Positions 27,057-35,319 of a stretch of DNA of 64,000 nt are shown here, one piece after another. The translations under genes were made by a program, and so were the position numbers. Origin of the DNA: Micropruina sp. (GTDB lineage Bacteria > Actinomycetota > Actinomycetes > Propionibacteriales > Propionibacteriaceae); NCBI GenBank assembly GCA_016716635.1, contig JADJVZ010000012.1:62001-126000 (forward strand), given 5' to 3'. Below the pieces are notes generated by a model. It saw nothing but the letters and a program-made list of their open reading frames with translations. It was not told the origin of the DNA and searched no databases. Position 1 is the stretch's first letter; every line of letters begins with the position of its first letter.

Positions 27057-28250
27057 GTGACGCAGCAGTGGGGACCCCCTCCGCCTCTCAATACGGGGCA
27101 ACAGTTCGGCTGGAACAACCGCGCGCCCGGCGCTTGGCCGCAGCCACAGGGCGCTCCACAGTTCGGACCCCAGGGTTACGCACCACCGTCACAGGGCTTC
27201 CAGCAGGCTTTCCAACCGGGATATCAGCAGCCCGGACCGTGGCCGAACCAGGCCCTTCCCCAGTTCCAGCCGGCACTGCAGCGACGCCGCGGACGAGGCG
27301 GCGCGATCGGGGCGGTCATCGGGGCGCTCGTCCTGGTGGGCGTCGTCTTCTTCGTCGCCCGCGGGGTATCGGCCATGCTGTCCAGCAGCCCGACGACCAC
27401 CACCAATACCAACGGCGGAACGACGACCAACGGAACCGGCCCGTACGCCAACGAGAGCTACACCCCGCCGCCGGCCGACATGAACCCGCCGGAGCTGCCC
27501 GCGCCCAAGACCTACGGCCAAGCCACCACGATGCTGAACGCGAACGCGATCTACAGCGAAACGACGCCGAAGCCGACCAACTGCAGCAAGGTCGTCGACC
27601 TCGACGCCTCGACGGCGACTGTCGCCGAGTTGACCGCGCATCTGAACAACCTGATGGGCTGCCTGATGACGACGTGGAACCCGCCGGTCACCGCGGCCGG
27701 GTATGTGATGCCGCGCCCCTCGGTCACGGTGTACACCCGGACGATCCAGACCGCCTGCGGCACCATCGACTCGATCAACGCCATGTACTGCGCGGCCGAC
27801 CAGCAGGTCTACTACGCCAAGGCGCTCCCCCAGGCCCTGCCTGCCTCGCTGCGCTCGGCGAAGTTCGTCACCGAGTTGGTCGTGGCCCACGAGTTCGGGC
27901 ATGCCATCCAAGCACGCACCGGAATCTTGTATTCGGAAAAGGCGTGGGAATCGAAGTCGTCCAAGTCGGAGGCCTTGACCTACAGCCGCCGCCTTGAGCA
28001 GCAGGCGGACTGTTTCGCCGGTGAGTTCGTCAGCTCCATCGCCCAGTCCAAGGCCTTCACGGACGCAGATCTCACCACCCTCACCAAGGTCATGAACAAC
28101 CTGGGCGACGACGTCATCAGCGGCGATCCCAGCTACGTGGGCGGCCACGGCTCCGGTAAGAACCGGCAGGTCTGGTTCACCAAGGGCTACAACGACACGG
28201 CGCTGACGACGTGCAACACATTCACGGCGCCGGCCAGCTCGGTGAAATAG
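27057..28250 (+). CDS. Neutral zinc metallopeptidase-like membrane protein (YpfJ family)
   Basis: 397 aa from GTG at 27057, immediately after the divergent promoter region. N-terminal 80 residues are Pro/Gln/Gly-rich and cytosolic, then RRRGRGG and one membrane helix (AIGAVIGALVLVGVVFFVA), a Thr/Asn-rich spacer, and an extracellular metallopeptidase domain with the zinc motif VVAHEFGHAIQ and downstream RRLEQQADCFAGEF (third ligand region). Matches the predicted neutral zinc metallopeptidase family. Substrates unknown. Divergent from the DUF2207 gene. Confidence 0.82.
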   Translation: MTQQWGPPPPLNTGQQFGWNNRAPGAWPQPQGAPQFGPQGYAPPSQGFQQAFQPGYQQPGPWPNQALPQFQPALQRRRGRGGAIGAVIGALVLVGVVFFVARGVSAMLSSSPTTTTNTNGGTTTNGTGPYANESYTPPPADMNPPELPAPKTYGQATTMLNANAIYSETTPKPTNCSKVVDLDASTATVAELTAHLNNLMGCLMTTWNPPVTAAGYVMPRPSVTVYTRTIQTACGTIDSINAMYCAADQQVYYAKALPQALPASLRSAKFVTELVVAHEFGHAIQARTGILYSEKAWESKSSKSEALTYSRRLEQQADCFAGEFVSSIAQSKAFTDADLTTLTKVMNNLGDDVISGDPSYVGGHGSGKNRQVWFTKGYNDTALTTCNTFTAPASSVK

Positions 28251-28314
28251 CGTCGTGGTTCTCGATACCGGAGGCCGAGCTGCACCCGCTCGCGGTCCCG
28301 CTTTGCACATTTGA

Positions 28315-28353
28315 GTGTGAGCAACGTGCTCACGGTGAGCACTTCACTCACAC
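28315..28353. terminator. 19-bp imperfect hairpin between convergent genes
   Basis: Arms GTGTGAGCAACGTGCTCA and TGAGCACTTCACTCACAC around CGG, with three mismatches. It lies between the metallopeptidase stop and the ispF stop and probably acts bidirectionally. No U-tract. Confidence 0.6.
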
Positions 28354-28424
28354 CTAAGCGCTCGATGCAAAATCCGACAGCGGTGACCCGACTGTCAAGG
28401 GTGGCCGACGGCGGAGTGCGCTAG

Positions 28425-28904
28425 TTACAGGGGATCCGGGGCGTAGACCAACGCTGACGCGATGGCAGCGACACCTTCGCCGCGGCCGGTGAAACCCAGG
28501 CCGTCCGTGGTGGTCGCGCTCAGCGTGACCGGCGCCCCCACGACGTCGGAGAGCAGCCGCTCGGCTTCGGCTCGGCGCGCCGCCAACCGCGGACGATTGC
28601 CGATCACCTGAATGGCCACGTTGCCGATCTGGTGTCCCGCCTCGCGGACCAGCCGGGCCGTCTCGGTGAGGAAGGCGACGCCCGAGGCCCCGCTCCACTC
28701 CGGACGATCGGTGCCGAAGTTCGAGCCCATATCCCCTAGCCCGGCGGCAGAGAGGAGCGCATCACAGGCGGCGTGCGCGGCGACGTCGCCGTCGGAATGC
28801 CCGGCGAGACCGCGAGGTTCGTCCGGAAAGTGCAGCCCGGCGCACCACATCGGGACGCCCGCCTCCAGTCGGTGGGTGTCGGAGCCGATGCCCGTCCGGA
28901 TCAC
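28425..28904 (-). CDS. ispF: 2-C-methyl-D-erythritol 2,4-cyclodiphosphate synthase
   Basis: 159 aa, GTG start overlapping the ispD stop by GTGA. Zinc-binding and active-site signatures GIGSDTHRLEAGVP, LAGHSDGDVAAHAACDALLSA (pattern) and TTTDGLGFTGRGEGVAAIA. Forms the cyclic diphosphate in the MEP isoprenoid pathway, as a trimer. In other actinobacteria it often follows carD-ispD; here ispDF stay together but carD is 8 kb away. Confidence 0.93.
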   Translation of the reverse strand: MIRTGIGSDTHRLEAGVPMWCAGLHFPDEPRGLAGHSDGDVAAHAACDALLSAAGLGDMGSNFGTDRPEWSGASGVAFLTETARLVREAGHQIGNVAIQVIGNRPRLAARRAEAERLLSDVVGAPVTLSATTTDGLGFTGRGEGVAAIASALVYAPDPL

Positions 28905-29674
28905 TTCTCGATGCTCCGGCGGACGAACGGCAGCTCGCGCCAGTAGCGCGTGAACCGACGGCCCGAGTGGTGCCCGAGGCTGGCGCGCACCTTCCAGATC
29001 GCCCGGGCCATCGTGAGGTCGACGGGTTCGGTGATCTTGAGGCCCATCTTCGATCCCGGCACCAACTCGACCGGGTAGCCGTAGCGCTGGCAGCAGGTGA
29101 CGTCGTCGGTGAACTCCACGCCCTCGGCCGCGATCTTCGCGTGGCACTCGATGAGGACGTCCGATCGGAACCCTTGGGGGGTTTGGACGGCCCGCAGCTG
29201 GCTGCGGTCAATGACCGTGGAACCGTCGTCGCTGAGCTGGCGGATCGTGTCGGTGACCGTGACGGCGGGCGCCACGGCGACGGCCCCCGCCTGCACGTGT
29301 GAAATGACGTCGGCGATCACGTTGGCTGGCATCAGCGGACGCACGGCGTCGTGGACCAAAATCACCTTCGCCTTCGACAGCTCCGGATCGGCGCTCACGA
29401 CGTCCAGTCCGCGCTGGACGGATTGTTGCCGCGAATCGCCCCCCGGGGTCGTGACGACGGGGATCGGCGCCCCGGCCAGGAGCGCGCTGTAAACCAGGTT
29501 GTTCTTGCCGTTGACAACGACCACCGCATGAGTCACGCCGCCGGCGGCGAGGCCTTCCACGGCGATCGCCACGACGGTGCGCCCGACGATCCGCAGTTGG
29601 GGCTTGGGCCGCATACCGCCGTACCGCAGGCCAAGTCCAGCAGCGACAACGACTGCAACAACTGGGTCAGACAC
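28901..29674 (-). CDS. ispD: 2-C-methyl-D-erythritol 4-phosphate cytidylyltransferase
   Basis: 257 aa from GTG at 29674 (VSDPVVAVVVAAGLGLRYGG), chosen because the nucleotidyltransferase motif starts here. CTP-binding G-rich loop AAGLGLRYGGMRPKPQL, then PGGDSRQQSVQRGL, LVHDAVRPLMPA, VTDTIR and VQTPQGFRSDVL. Slightly longer than E. coli IspD because of a C-terminal extension (residues about 230-257). Second cytosolic nucleotide step of the MEP pathway; coupled to ispF. Divergent from the polyol operon. Confidence 0.92.
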   Translation of the reverse strand: MSDPVVAVVVAAGLGLRYGGMRPKPQLRIVGRTVVAIAVEGLAAGGVTHAVVVVNGKNNLVYSALLAGAPIPVVTTPGGDSRQQSVQRGLDVVSADPELSKAKVILVHDAVRPLMPANVIADVISHVQAGAVAVAPAVTVTDTIRQLSDDGSTVIDRSQLRAVQTPQGFRSDVLIECHAKIAAEGVEFTDDVTCCQRYGYPVELVPGSKMGLKITEPVDLTMARAIWKVRASLGHHSGRRFTRYWRELPFVRRSIEK

Positions 29675-29718
29675 GCAGTCGAGTATGCCAGACCGCACCC
29701 CGCCATCTCGGGGATGAA

Positions 29719-29747
29719 TTGCCAGCAAAAGTCAGGCGTGACATAGT
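29719..29747 (+). promoter_or_regulatory. Predicted promoter of the TIM-like/aldolase/yjbQ operon
   Basis: -35 TTGCCA (29719-29724), 17-base spacer, -10 CATAGT (29742-29747). The predicted start site near 29754 falls at the first base of the shared operator, fitting roadblock-style control by a SorC-family protein. Confidence 0.5.
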
Positions 29748-29754
29748 TGCCATA

Positions 29755-29790
29755 TGCACATTCGTTAACATCTTTGTGCATCATTGTGCA
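29755..29790 (+). promoter_or_regulatory. Shared operator O1 upstream of the TIM-like gene
   Basis: TGCACAT (29755-29761), 13 bases, TGTGCAT (29775-29781), 4 bases, GTGCA (29786-29790). The same words with exactly the same spacings occur on the minus strand at 37055-37020 before the PTS operon. Ends 12 bases before the start codon. The SorC regulator at 31997 is the obvious candidate ligand. Confidence 0.7.
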
Positions 29791-29802
29791 GATAGGACGC
29801 TG

Positions 29803-30513
29803 ATGGCGAGTATTCGACCGGCCGTACTGCGGTCGCCCTTCTTGATCGTGAACCCCAAGGCCTACCTCAGCGGACGCAAGACGCTGAAGCTGGCCGCCTT
29901 CGCCGATGAGTTGTCGGCGCTGAGCGATATCGACGTGATCTTCACCGCGCAGCACGTCGATCTGCGCGCGGTGGCGGAGAACACCCGGAACCTGATCGTG
30001 ACCGCCCAGCACATGGAGGCTCTGACCCCCGGGCGCGGCATGGGGCACATCCTCCCGGAGGCGCTCGTCGAGGCGGGCGTCCGCGCGGTGGTGCTGAATC
30101 ACGCCGAAAACCCGCTCACCATCGCCGACCTCGACGCCACCATGCAGCGCGCCAGAGAACTGGGCCTGCTGACGATCGTGTGTGCCGACACCGAGGCCCA
30201 GTGCCGGGCCATCGCCATGTTTGGTCCGGACGTCATGATCTGCGAGCCCACGGCCGCGATCGGGACCGGTGCCATGGACGCCGGCACCTACATCGAGCGC
30301 ACCACCCGGATCGTGAAGGACGTCAATCCGAACATCCTGGTGATCCAGGCCGCGGGCGTGACTTCGGGTGCGGACGTCCGGCGCGTGCTCGACCTCGGCG
30401 CGGACGGCTCCGGCGGCACCAGCGGCATCATCAAGGCCGCGGACTGGCGGGCGAAGATCGAAGAGATGATCCTCGCCATGACCGCATTCAAGGCCGACAG
30501 GGACGCCCGATGA
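29803..30513 (+). CDS. Triose-phosphate-isomerase-like protein, archaeal-type short form
   Basis: 236 aa. TIM signatures in shortened form: FLIVNPKAYLSG (Asn/Lys), VLNHAENPLT (His), ICEPTAAIGTGAMD (Glu), GVTSGADVRRVLDLGADGSGGTSGIIKA (phosphate-binding Gly-rich loop, pattern). Length fits archaeal TPIs rather than the 250-aa bacterial form. It is translationally coupled (ATGA) to a class II aldolase. It is therefore probably a dedicated isomerase of the polyol pathway, either DHAP/GAP or a tetrulose/ketose phosphate, rather than the glycolytic TpiA. Confidence 0.78.
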   Translation: MASIRPAVLRSPFLIVNPKAYLSGRKTLKLAAFADELSALSDIDVIFTAQHVDLRAVAENTRNLIVTAQHMEALTPGRGMGHILPEALVEAGVRAVVLNHAENPLTIADLDATMQRARELGLLTIVCADTEAQCRAIAMFGPDVMICEPTAAIGTGAMDAGTYIERTTRIVKDVNPNILVIQAAGVTSGADVRRVLDLGADGSGGTSGIIKAADWRAKIEEMILAMTAFKADRDAR

Positions 30514-31367
30514 TCGTCAGTTTGTCGAACGCCCTGGCCGAGGCCGAGCGCACCGGCACCGCGCTCGCCGCCGTGAACGTGCCCTTCTTCGAGGCCCTCC
30601 TCGGGACCATCGACGCCGCCGAGGCCACCGGCGTCCCGGTGATCCTGCAGCACGCCCAGGTTCACGAGGGCGTCATGCCCCTCGACGACGTCGGCCCGGC
30701 GATGGTGGCCCTCGCCCAGCGCAGCAGCGGCATCTTCGTGCTGCACATCGACCACGGCGACGACCTTGACTACATCGAGCGGGGTCTGAATCTCGGCTTC
30801 AACTCGGCGATGATCGACGGCTCGCGCCTGCCCTTTGAAGAGAACGTCGCCCGCACCCGCGAGGTGGTCGCGATGGCGAAGGCCCGGGGCGTGGACGTCG
30901 AAGGCGAGATTGGGGTGATGACCGGCAACGAGAACGGGGATCCCTCGCAGGGCGTGGCGGACGCCAGCCTCTACACCGACCCCGCCCAGGCGTCCGATTT
31001 CGTCCGACGGACGGGCGTCTCAGCGTTGGCCGCCTCCTTCGGGACCGTCCACGGCCTGTACAACCAGGCGCCGAGCATCGACTACGACCGCATCGATGCC
31101 CTCCGCGAGGCCATCGGGGTGCCCCTGGTCATGCACGGGGGCTCGGGCCTCACCGCGGACGAATACCGTCGCTGCATCGCCCACGGCGTCCGCAAGATCA
31201 ACTACTACACCTACCTGGCCAAGGCGGCCCTGGAGGCGGCTCGGACCTCCCTGGCGGACGACCGCACGACCCTCTTCCCCATGCTGGCCGTCGCCGCCCG
31301 CGGCGCGGTGAAGACCGATGTGACAGCCTTCGTCGACATCCTGTCGGGGCGGGAGGGGCACGCATGA
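30510..31367 (+). CDS. Class II ketose-bisphosphate-type aldolase (GatY/KbaY/FbaA family)
   Basis: 285 aa. Zinc-dependent aldolase barrel: VPVILQHAQVHEG, catalytic/zinc HIDHGDDLDYI, SAMIDGSRLPFEENV, VEGEIGVMTG (zinc Glu), FGTVHGLY (zinc His), VMHGGSGLTADEYRRCI (zinc His and phosphate loop) and INYYTYL. Short length and lack of FbaA insertions fit tagatose- or other ketose-phosphate aldolases. Probably cleaves a ketose (bis)phosphate into DHAP plus an aldehyde. ATGA overlaps at both ends with the TIM-like and yjbQ genes. Confidence 0.82.
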   Translation: MIVSLSNALAEAERTGTALAAVNVPFFEALLGTIDAAEATGVPVILQHAQVHEGVMPLDDVGPAMVALAQRSSGIFVLHIDHGDDLDYIERGLNLGFNSAMIDGSRLPFEENVARTREVVAMAKARGVDVEGEIGVMTGNENGDPSQGVADASLYTDPAQASDFVRRTGVSALAASFGTVHGLYNQAPSIDYDRIDALREAIGVPLVMHGGSGLTADEYRRCIAHGVRKINYYTYLAKAALEAARTSLADDRTTLFPMLAVAARGAVKTDVTAFVDILSGREGHA

Positions 31368-31894
31368 GCGTTCACTTCGAGACCATCAGCCTCACCTCGC
31401 ACGGGGGAACGCCGACCTACCTCGACGTCACCCCGCAGGTGCAGGCGGCCATCGCGGCCAGCGGCGTGACCACCGGCCTGTGCACGGTGATCTCCCCCCA
31501 CACAACCTGCGCGGTGTTCTTCGAGGAGTTCGTCCACGACGTCGACGAGACGGGCACCGAACTGCTGCAACTTGACCTCAACGGCGCCCTCGAACGGCTC
31601 GTGCCGGACCAGACCGCCCTGCCCCCGGACGGCGAGTACCGCTACCCCGGCCCGGAACATTTCACGGCCGTCGAGAGTTGGCCGGACGCCGAGGTCTACC
31701 TCCCGGGCGGGGATCGCACGCAGTTGCTCAACGCGGACGCTCACCTCAAGGCCACCCTGTTGGGCTCAAGTCAGGTGTTCGCCGTGGCGGAGGGGCGGCT
31801 GGCCGTGGGATCGACTGGCTACATCTACTTCGTGGACTTCGATCGGACGCGAGCGCGCCAACGCCGCTGTCAGCTTGTGATTCTCGGCGAGTAG
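31364..31894 (+). CDS. yjbQ: YjbQ family protein (UPF0047, secondary thiamine-phosphate-synthase-like)
   Basis: 176 aa, longer than usual (about 135-140) because of a central insertion. Family motifs: SGVTTGLCTVISPHTTCAVFFEE, HDVDETGTELLQLDL, NADAHLKATLLGSSQVFAV and the C-terminal GSTGYIYFVDFDRTR (each under 25 residues of the pattern). YjbQ proteins can replace ThiE weakly but their true role is unresolved; recurrent placement in sugar operons suggests a sugar-phosphate reaction. ATGA overlap with the aldolase gene and a terminator directly after. Confidence 0.78.
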   Translation: MSVHFETISLTSHGGTPTYLDVTPQVQAAIAASGVTTGLCTVISPHTTCAVFFEEFVHDVDETGTELLQLDLNGALERLVPDQTALPPDGEYRYPGPEHFTAVESWPDAEVYLPGGDRTQLLNADAHLKATLLGSSQVFAVAEGRLAVGSTGYIYFVDFDRTRARQRRCQLVILGE

Positions 31895-31900
31895 GCACAA

Positions 31901-31943
31901 GCGCAAGGCGCCGGCACGAGAAATCGCGTCCGGCGCTTTTGCG
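31901..31943 (+). terminator. Terminator of the TIM-like/aldolase/yjbQ operon
   Basis: CGCAAGGCGCCGG pairs with CCGGCGCTTTTGCG, with one bulge, around CACGAGAAATCGCGT. It starts 7 bases after the yjbQ stop and lies between convergent yjbQ and the SorC regulator. Confidence 0.75.
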
Positions 31944-31996
31944 GTGGGTCACTGAGGACCCCGTTGCTGCCTCGACGAGGCCGCTGCGTGAGCCGC

Positions 31997-32965
31997 TCAG
32001 TGCTCGTGACGGGCCACCTTGAGGGCCGCGGCGGCAAGATCCTCATCGACCACAACCCCGTCCAGGACGCCTGTCCGAAGCGCCCCGACGAGCCCGCGGG
32101 CCTTGTCGACGCCACCGCACAGGCCGTAGACCTGCGGAACCTTGGCCAGCTGCTCCATCGACACGCCGATGACTCGTTCGGAGGTGGGCGGCCCCAGCGG
32201 CACGCCGTCGATGTCGAAGAAGCGCCCGTTCAGGTCGCCGGCCGGATGACGGGCCTCGGTCTCGGCCTTCTCGTCGGGGTTCAGGCCCATGGCCTCCATC
32301 ACCCGGGCCGAGGAGCGCACCCCGTAAGAGCCGATTCCGATGACCGCCATGCGCACATTGGCGGCGCGCTCGATCGCGGCGACGATCGCCGACTCCCCCG
32401 ACAGCGCCTGCCAGGTTTGGCGCGATTCGACGACCGAGGGCGACTCGAAGCGGTAGGCGGTGGCGCCGCACTTGTGCGCCAGGGTCTCCAGCGAGGTGTT
32501 CCCCGAGGGGCCTGTGTCGCCCGTAGGCATGCCGCCGGCAAGGGGGAATAGATGCAGGTCCCGGTAGATCGGCTCGAGGCTGACGTGTTCCACGAACTGG
32601 CTGATGGTGTAGCCCCAGCTGAGTCCGACGGTCGACAGGTGCGCCACCTGCGACTCGAAGACGCGCGCGGCCATCTCGCCGACGATGTCGATGGGGGCTC
32701 GCCCGGTCGGACGCCGGACGATGCGCGGCTCGGCGATCCCGAACTCGCGCTTGAAGGCGTCCTCGAGTTCGCCCACGCGGGTCAGTTGGCCTGGCGGATG
32801 AATGCGGATCTCCACCACACCCTGCTCGCGCGCGGAGGTGAGGATGCGGGAGACGCTGGACCGTGAGACGCCTAGCTGTTTAGCGATGTCACCCTGCGAG
32901 CGATCCTCGAGGTAGTACAGGCGCGCGACCTTGACCAGCACGTCTTGCGGACGCGGAGCGGGCAT
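31997..32965 (-). CDS. SorC/DeoR-type sugar-sensing transcriptional regulator
   Basis: 322 aa. N-terminal helix-turn-helix (about 10-50: VKVARLYYLEDRSQGDIAKQLG then SRSSVSRILTSAREQG) and a SorC sugar-phosphate-binding domain (about 55-320) with VGLSWGYTISQFVEHV, LFPLAGGM, VIGIGSYG and GVVVDEDLAAAAL. The family senses phosphorylated sugars and often binds just downstream of promoters. It sits between the aldolase operon and the PTS operon, whose upstream regions carry the same multipartite operator, so it probably controls both. No copy of that operator precedes its own gene. Confidence 0.87.
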   Translation of the reverse strand: MPAPRPQDVLVKVARLYYLEDRSQGDIAKQLGVSRSSVSRILTSAREQGVVEIRIHPPGQLTRVGELEDAFKREFGIAEPRIVRRPTGRAPIDIVGEMAARVFESQVAHLSTVGLSWGYTISQFVEHVSLEPIYRDLHLFPLAGGMPTGDTGPSGNTSLETLAHKCGATAYRFESPSVVESRQTWQALSGESAIVAAIERAANVRMAVIGIGSYGVRSSARVMEAMGLNPDEKAETEARHPAGDLNGRFFDIDGVPLGPPTSERVIGVSMEQLAKVPQVYGLCGGVDKARGLVGALRTGVLDGVVVDEDLAAAALKVARHEH

Positions 32966-33090
32966 GCGGCCTCCTGCACGAGCTCTGGGCCGACCGAGTC
33001 TCCTGCAATCCCGGTAGAGCCACGGTTTGGTGTGACGTCGAAAGAATACTGCCCTGGTGGAGGTGATTCTGACCGATGGGTAAACCGCGC

Positions 33091-33118
33091 GCGGCGGGCC
33101 TGAAATCAGGCCCGCCGC
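33091..33118 (-). terminator. Terminator of the PTS/SAF-dehydrogenase operon
   Basis: GCGGCGGGCCTGA pairs perfectly with TCAGGCCCGCCGC around AA (effective loop is larger). It lies 11 bases after the dehydrogenase-like stop codon on the minus strand. Confidence 0.75.
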
Positions 33119-33128
33119 ACGCGGATTG

Positions 33129-34427
33129 CTAGAGGATGCCTCGCGCCACCAGCGAGTCCTGCAAGCGACGCATCGCCACCAGGGGCCGGGTTTCGTCCAA
33201 CTCGATGTCGGCGAAGGTGATGGTGTGGTCCTTGGGAACGTCGTTCTTCAGGACGCTCCCCGCGGCCAGGGCGATGGCCACGTAGCCGGCCTCGGTTGCC
33301 TCGGCGGCAGGTACCGCCCAGCCGCGGAAGTGATTCCCGCCGAGCCCTTCGAGCTTGGTGCCGGCCTTGAGCGCCGTCTTGGTCACCGCGGTGACCTCGG
33401 TCGTCCAGTAGCGCGTCTGGAAGGACGCCCGACGATCCAGCACAGCCTCGGCGATGGAGAGCTGCGCCTCGACCGAGGCCAGGTGGTAGGGACGGAAGAG
33501 GGTGTAGTAGGGCCCCTTGCCGAGCTTGAGGTAGTCCAGCTCGTGGGTGACCACGTCGCTCTCGGACTTGATGACGACGAAGACGCCGGGCGCGACGTCG
33601 CCCTCCACGACGTAGTCGACAACCGGACCGTTGGTCTCGAGGATGCCGCCGTCGGCCTTGGGGATCAGCTTGGTGGCCAGGTCGGCGACCGAGGCGACCG
33701 GACCGTGCATGCCGTGCTTCTCGATCGGGAAACCGGTCGCGTTGGAGAGGGCCGCCATTTCGAGCTGGGTCTTGGTGCCGTCGGTGAACTCGCACAGCAT
33801 GCGCGGGTTCATACCCTTGGCGAGCGCCTCGGCCTCGACGTCCGCCGGGACGTCGTACGGACGGTTGGGGTTGTTCTTGCCCTTGCCGGCGGACACAACC
33901 GTGAGGCCGAGATCCTCGGCGTACTCGACGAGCTTCAGGGCTTCCACGGGTTCGTCCCCGCGGCAGATGGTGTAGACCGATTGGCCCGATTCGGCGACGG
34001 CGGTGAGGAAGCGTCCGACGGTGATGTCGGCCTCGACCGTCATCAAGGCCACGTCCTTCTTCGCGAACAGGGAGGCCAGCGCGATCTGGGCGGCGATCTC
34101 GGGAACGCCCGACACCTCCAGCACCACGTCAACCGGAAGGTGAGGCATGTCGAGGCCGTTGTTGATGACCACCGCCTTGCCTGCTTCCACCAGAGCCGGG
34201 ACGTCGGCCAGGTCGGTGACCACGGTCACGTCCTGGCGTCCCGCGCGGTTGTAGGCGCCCACGCCACGCTGGACGTCGATGTCGGCGACCACAGACACGG
34301 TCATGCCCTTGGCGCGTTCCACCTGGGCAATGAGACCACTGCCCATCTGCCCGGCGCCGACGATGCCGACGCGGACGGGACGCCCGAGCTGACGCTCGCG
34401 CTCAAGAAGGCGTTTGGTGTAACTCAT
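33129..34427 (-). CDS. Homoserine-dehydrogenase-like NAD(P) oxidoreductase with SAF-type C-terminus
   Basis: 432 aa from ATG at 34427 (MSYTKRLLERERQLGRPVRV). Rossmann loop GIVGAGQMGSGL, LEVSGVPEIAAQIALASL, ADITVGRFLTAVAESGQ and ICRGDEP resemble homoserine-dehydrogenase domains. SVLKNDVPKDHTITFADIEL near the end matches the SAF (antifreeze/CP) pattern of sugar-acid oxidoreductases. Homoserine kinase/threonine genes are absent, and it is the last gene of the PTS operon, so it probably oxidises, or oxidises and isomerises, the imported polyol phosphate. The exact reaction is unknown. Confidence 0.75.
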   Translation of the reverse strand: MSYTKRLLERERQLGRPVRVGIVGAGQMGSGLIAQVERAKGMTVSVVADIDVQRGVGAYNRAGRQDVTVVTDLADVPALVEAGKAVVINNGLDMPHLPVDVVLEVSGVPEIAAQIALASLFAKKDVALMTVEADITVGRFLTAVAESGQSVYTICRGDEPVEALKLVEYAEDLGLTVVSAGKGKNNPNRPYDVPADVEAEALAKGMNPRMLCEFTDGTKTQLEMAALSNATGFPIEKHGMHGPVASVADLATKLIPKADGGILETNGPVVDYVVEGDVAPGVFVVIKSESDVVTHELDYLKLGKGPYYTLFRPYHLASVEAQLSIAEAVLDRRASFQTRYWTTEVTAVTKTALKAGTKLEGLGGNHFRGWAVPAAEATEAGYVAIALAAGSVLKNDVPKDHTITFADIELDETRPLVAMRRLQDSLVARGIL

Positions 34428-34443
34428 GGTTGCTGAGTTCCTC

Positions 34444-34872
34444 TCACAGGTTGTTGGTGGCGGGGCGGATCTTGATTTTGGAGCCGTCGGGGGCGGTGGC
34501 CGTCCGTGCCCCCGGGGCGAGGTGGGTGAGCGCAGCGGTGACGGCCTTGGCCAGCCTCGGGTCGGTGGCGCGGTCCACGACTGTGGCGAGCGGGCCGAGG
34601 AGCTCGGGCGCGGGGCCAAGCTTGGCGAACACGGTCGCACCACTCATGCGGCGGGCCTCGATGACCTCACCGGCTTCGGTGTCGACGATCAGCACGGCGA
34701 CGGCGCCGCGCAGGCGCCCTTTGCCACGGCCGGATACGAGGCGGCGGTTGGGGCCCTTCCAGGCGCGGGCCATGGCGTTGATCTGGTTGATGTAGCGGCG
34801 CTGCTGCCACAGCGACATCACGCTGTTGAGCACCAGAGCACCAACGAGAAGGGCCGGGAAGGTCCAGTCCAT
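34444..34872 (-). CDS. gutM: GutM-like glucitol operon activator protein
   Basis: 142 aa from ATG at 34872, 4 bases after the IIA stop. One N-terminal membrane helix (DWTFPALLVGALVLNSVMSLW), then RYINQINAMARAWKGPNRRLVSGRGKGRLRG (pattern) and VLIVDTEAGEVIEARRMSG, matching the GutM family that accompanies glucitol/sorbitol PTS genes. In enterobacteria GutM is described as an activator; the membrane helix suggests a role at the PTS instead. Its presence marks the operon as Gut-type. Confidence 0.82.
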   Translation of the reverse strand: MDWTFPALLVGALVLNSVMSLWQQRRYINQINAMARAWKGPNRRLVSGRGKGRLRGAVAVLIVDTEAGEVIEARRMSGATVFAKLGPAPELLGPLATVVDRATDPRLAKAVTAALTHLAPGARTATAPDGSKIKIRPATNNL

Positions 34873-34876
34873 GTCG

Positions 34877-35248
34877 TCAGGCCCGTTCGAAGGCGAGTCG
34901 CTGGCCCGGCGAAGGGGCGAGCGTCGCCGTGCTGGTGCCGTGGATGGCACCCGGAAGAAGATTGACCGACTTGTTCACATACACGCAGATGTGTCCGAGT
35001 TGATCGAAGTTGGTGTTGGCAAGGTCCCCCACGGCTGTGATCTCGATGACATCGTCACCGATGAAGAAGCGATCGCCCACCGCGACCGGAGCGAACGCCT
35101 CACGGGGGCCGGGGTGCACGATGGCGATGGAGGCGAGCGCGTCCGGAACGGGAGTTCCGAACAGGATATAAACCCCCGCATTGAACATCTCCGGGGCATC
35201 TTCGCCGATGCTGGTGATGGTGGATTCCCACACTGTCGTCATAGCCAT
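34877..35248 (-). CDS. gutB: PTS glucitol/sorbitol-type enzyme IIA
   Basis: 123 aa. Beta-rich IIA-Gut domain: MFNAGVYILFGTPVPDALASI, IAIVHPGPREAFAPVAVGDRF with the likely phospho-accepting His, VIEITAVGDLANTNFDQLGHICVYVN. It passes phosphate from HPr to the IIB domain encoded upstream. A 36-base hairpin (35276-35311) separates it from the IIBC gene and could lower its expression relative to the membrane subunits. Confidence 0.85.
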   Translation of the reverse strand: MAMTTVWESTITSIGEDAPEMFNAGVYILFGTPVPDALASIAIVHPGPREAFAPVAVGDRFFIGDDVIEITAVGDLANTNFDQLGHICVYVNKSVNLLPGAIHGTSTATLAPSPGQRLAFERA

Positions 35249-35275
35249 GATTGTTACTCAGTTTCCACTAGATGG

Positions 35276-35311
35276 TCGGTGCCCCGTCCGTTTGGACGAA
35301 CGGGGCACCGA
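35276..35311 (-). terminator. Intra-operon hairpin between IIBC and IIA genes
   Basis: TCGGTGCCCCGT and ACGGGGCACCGA form a perfect 12-bp stem, with CGT/ACG pairing further inside the loop. There is no downstream U-tract on the coding strand, so partial termination or RNA processing is more likely than full termination. Confidence 0.6.
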
Positions 35312-35319
35312 TTTGTTGG

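Noticed and set aside
29675..29802. Link of the polyol operon to methylerythritol metabolism because ispD is divergent
   Set aside because: Adjacency alone; ispDF are housekeeping genes and the operator is oriented to the TIM-like gene, with no sign of shared control.
33129..34427. Homoserine dehydrogenase of threonine/methionine synthesis
   Set aside because: Similarity is to the wider family; the SAF-like end and PTS operon context argue against the biosynthetic enzyme.
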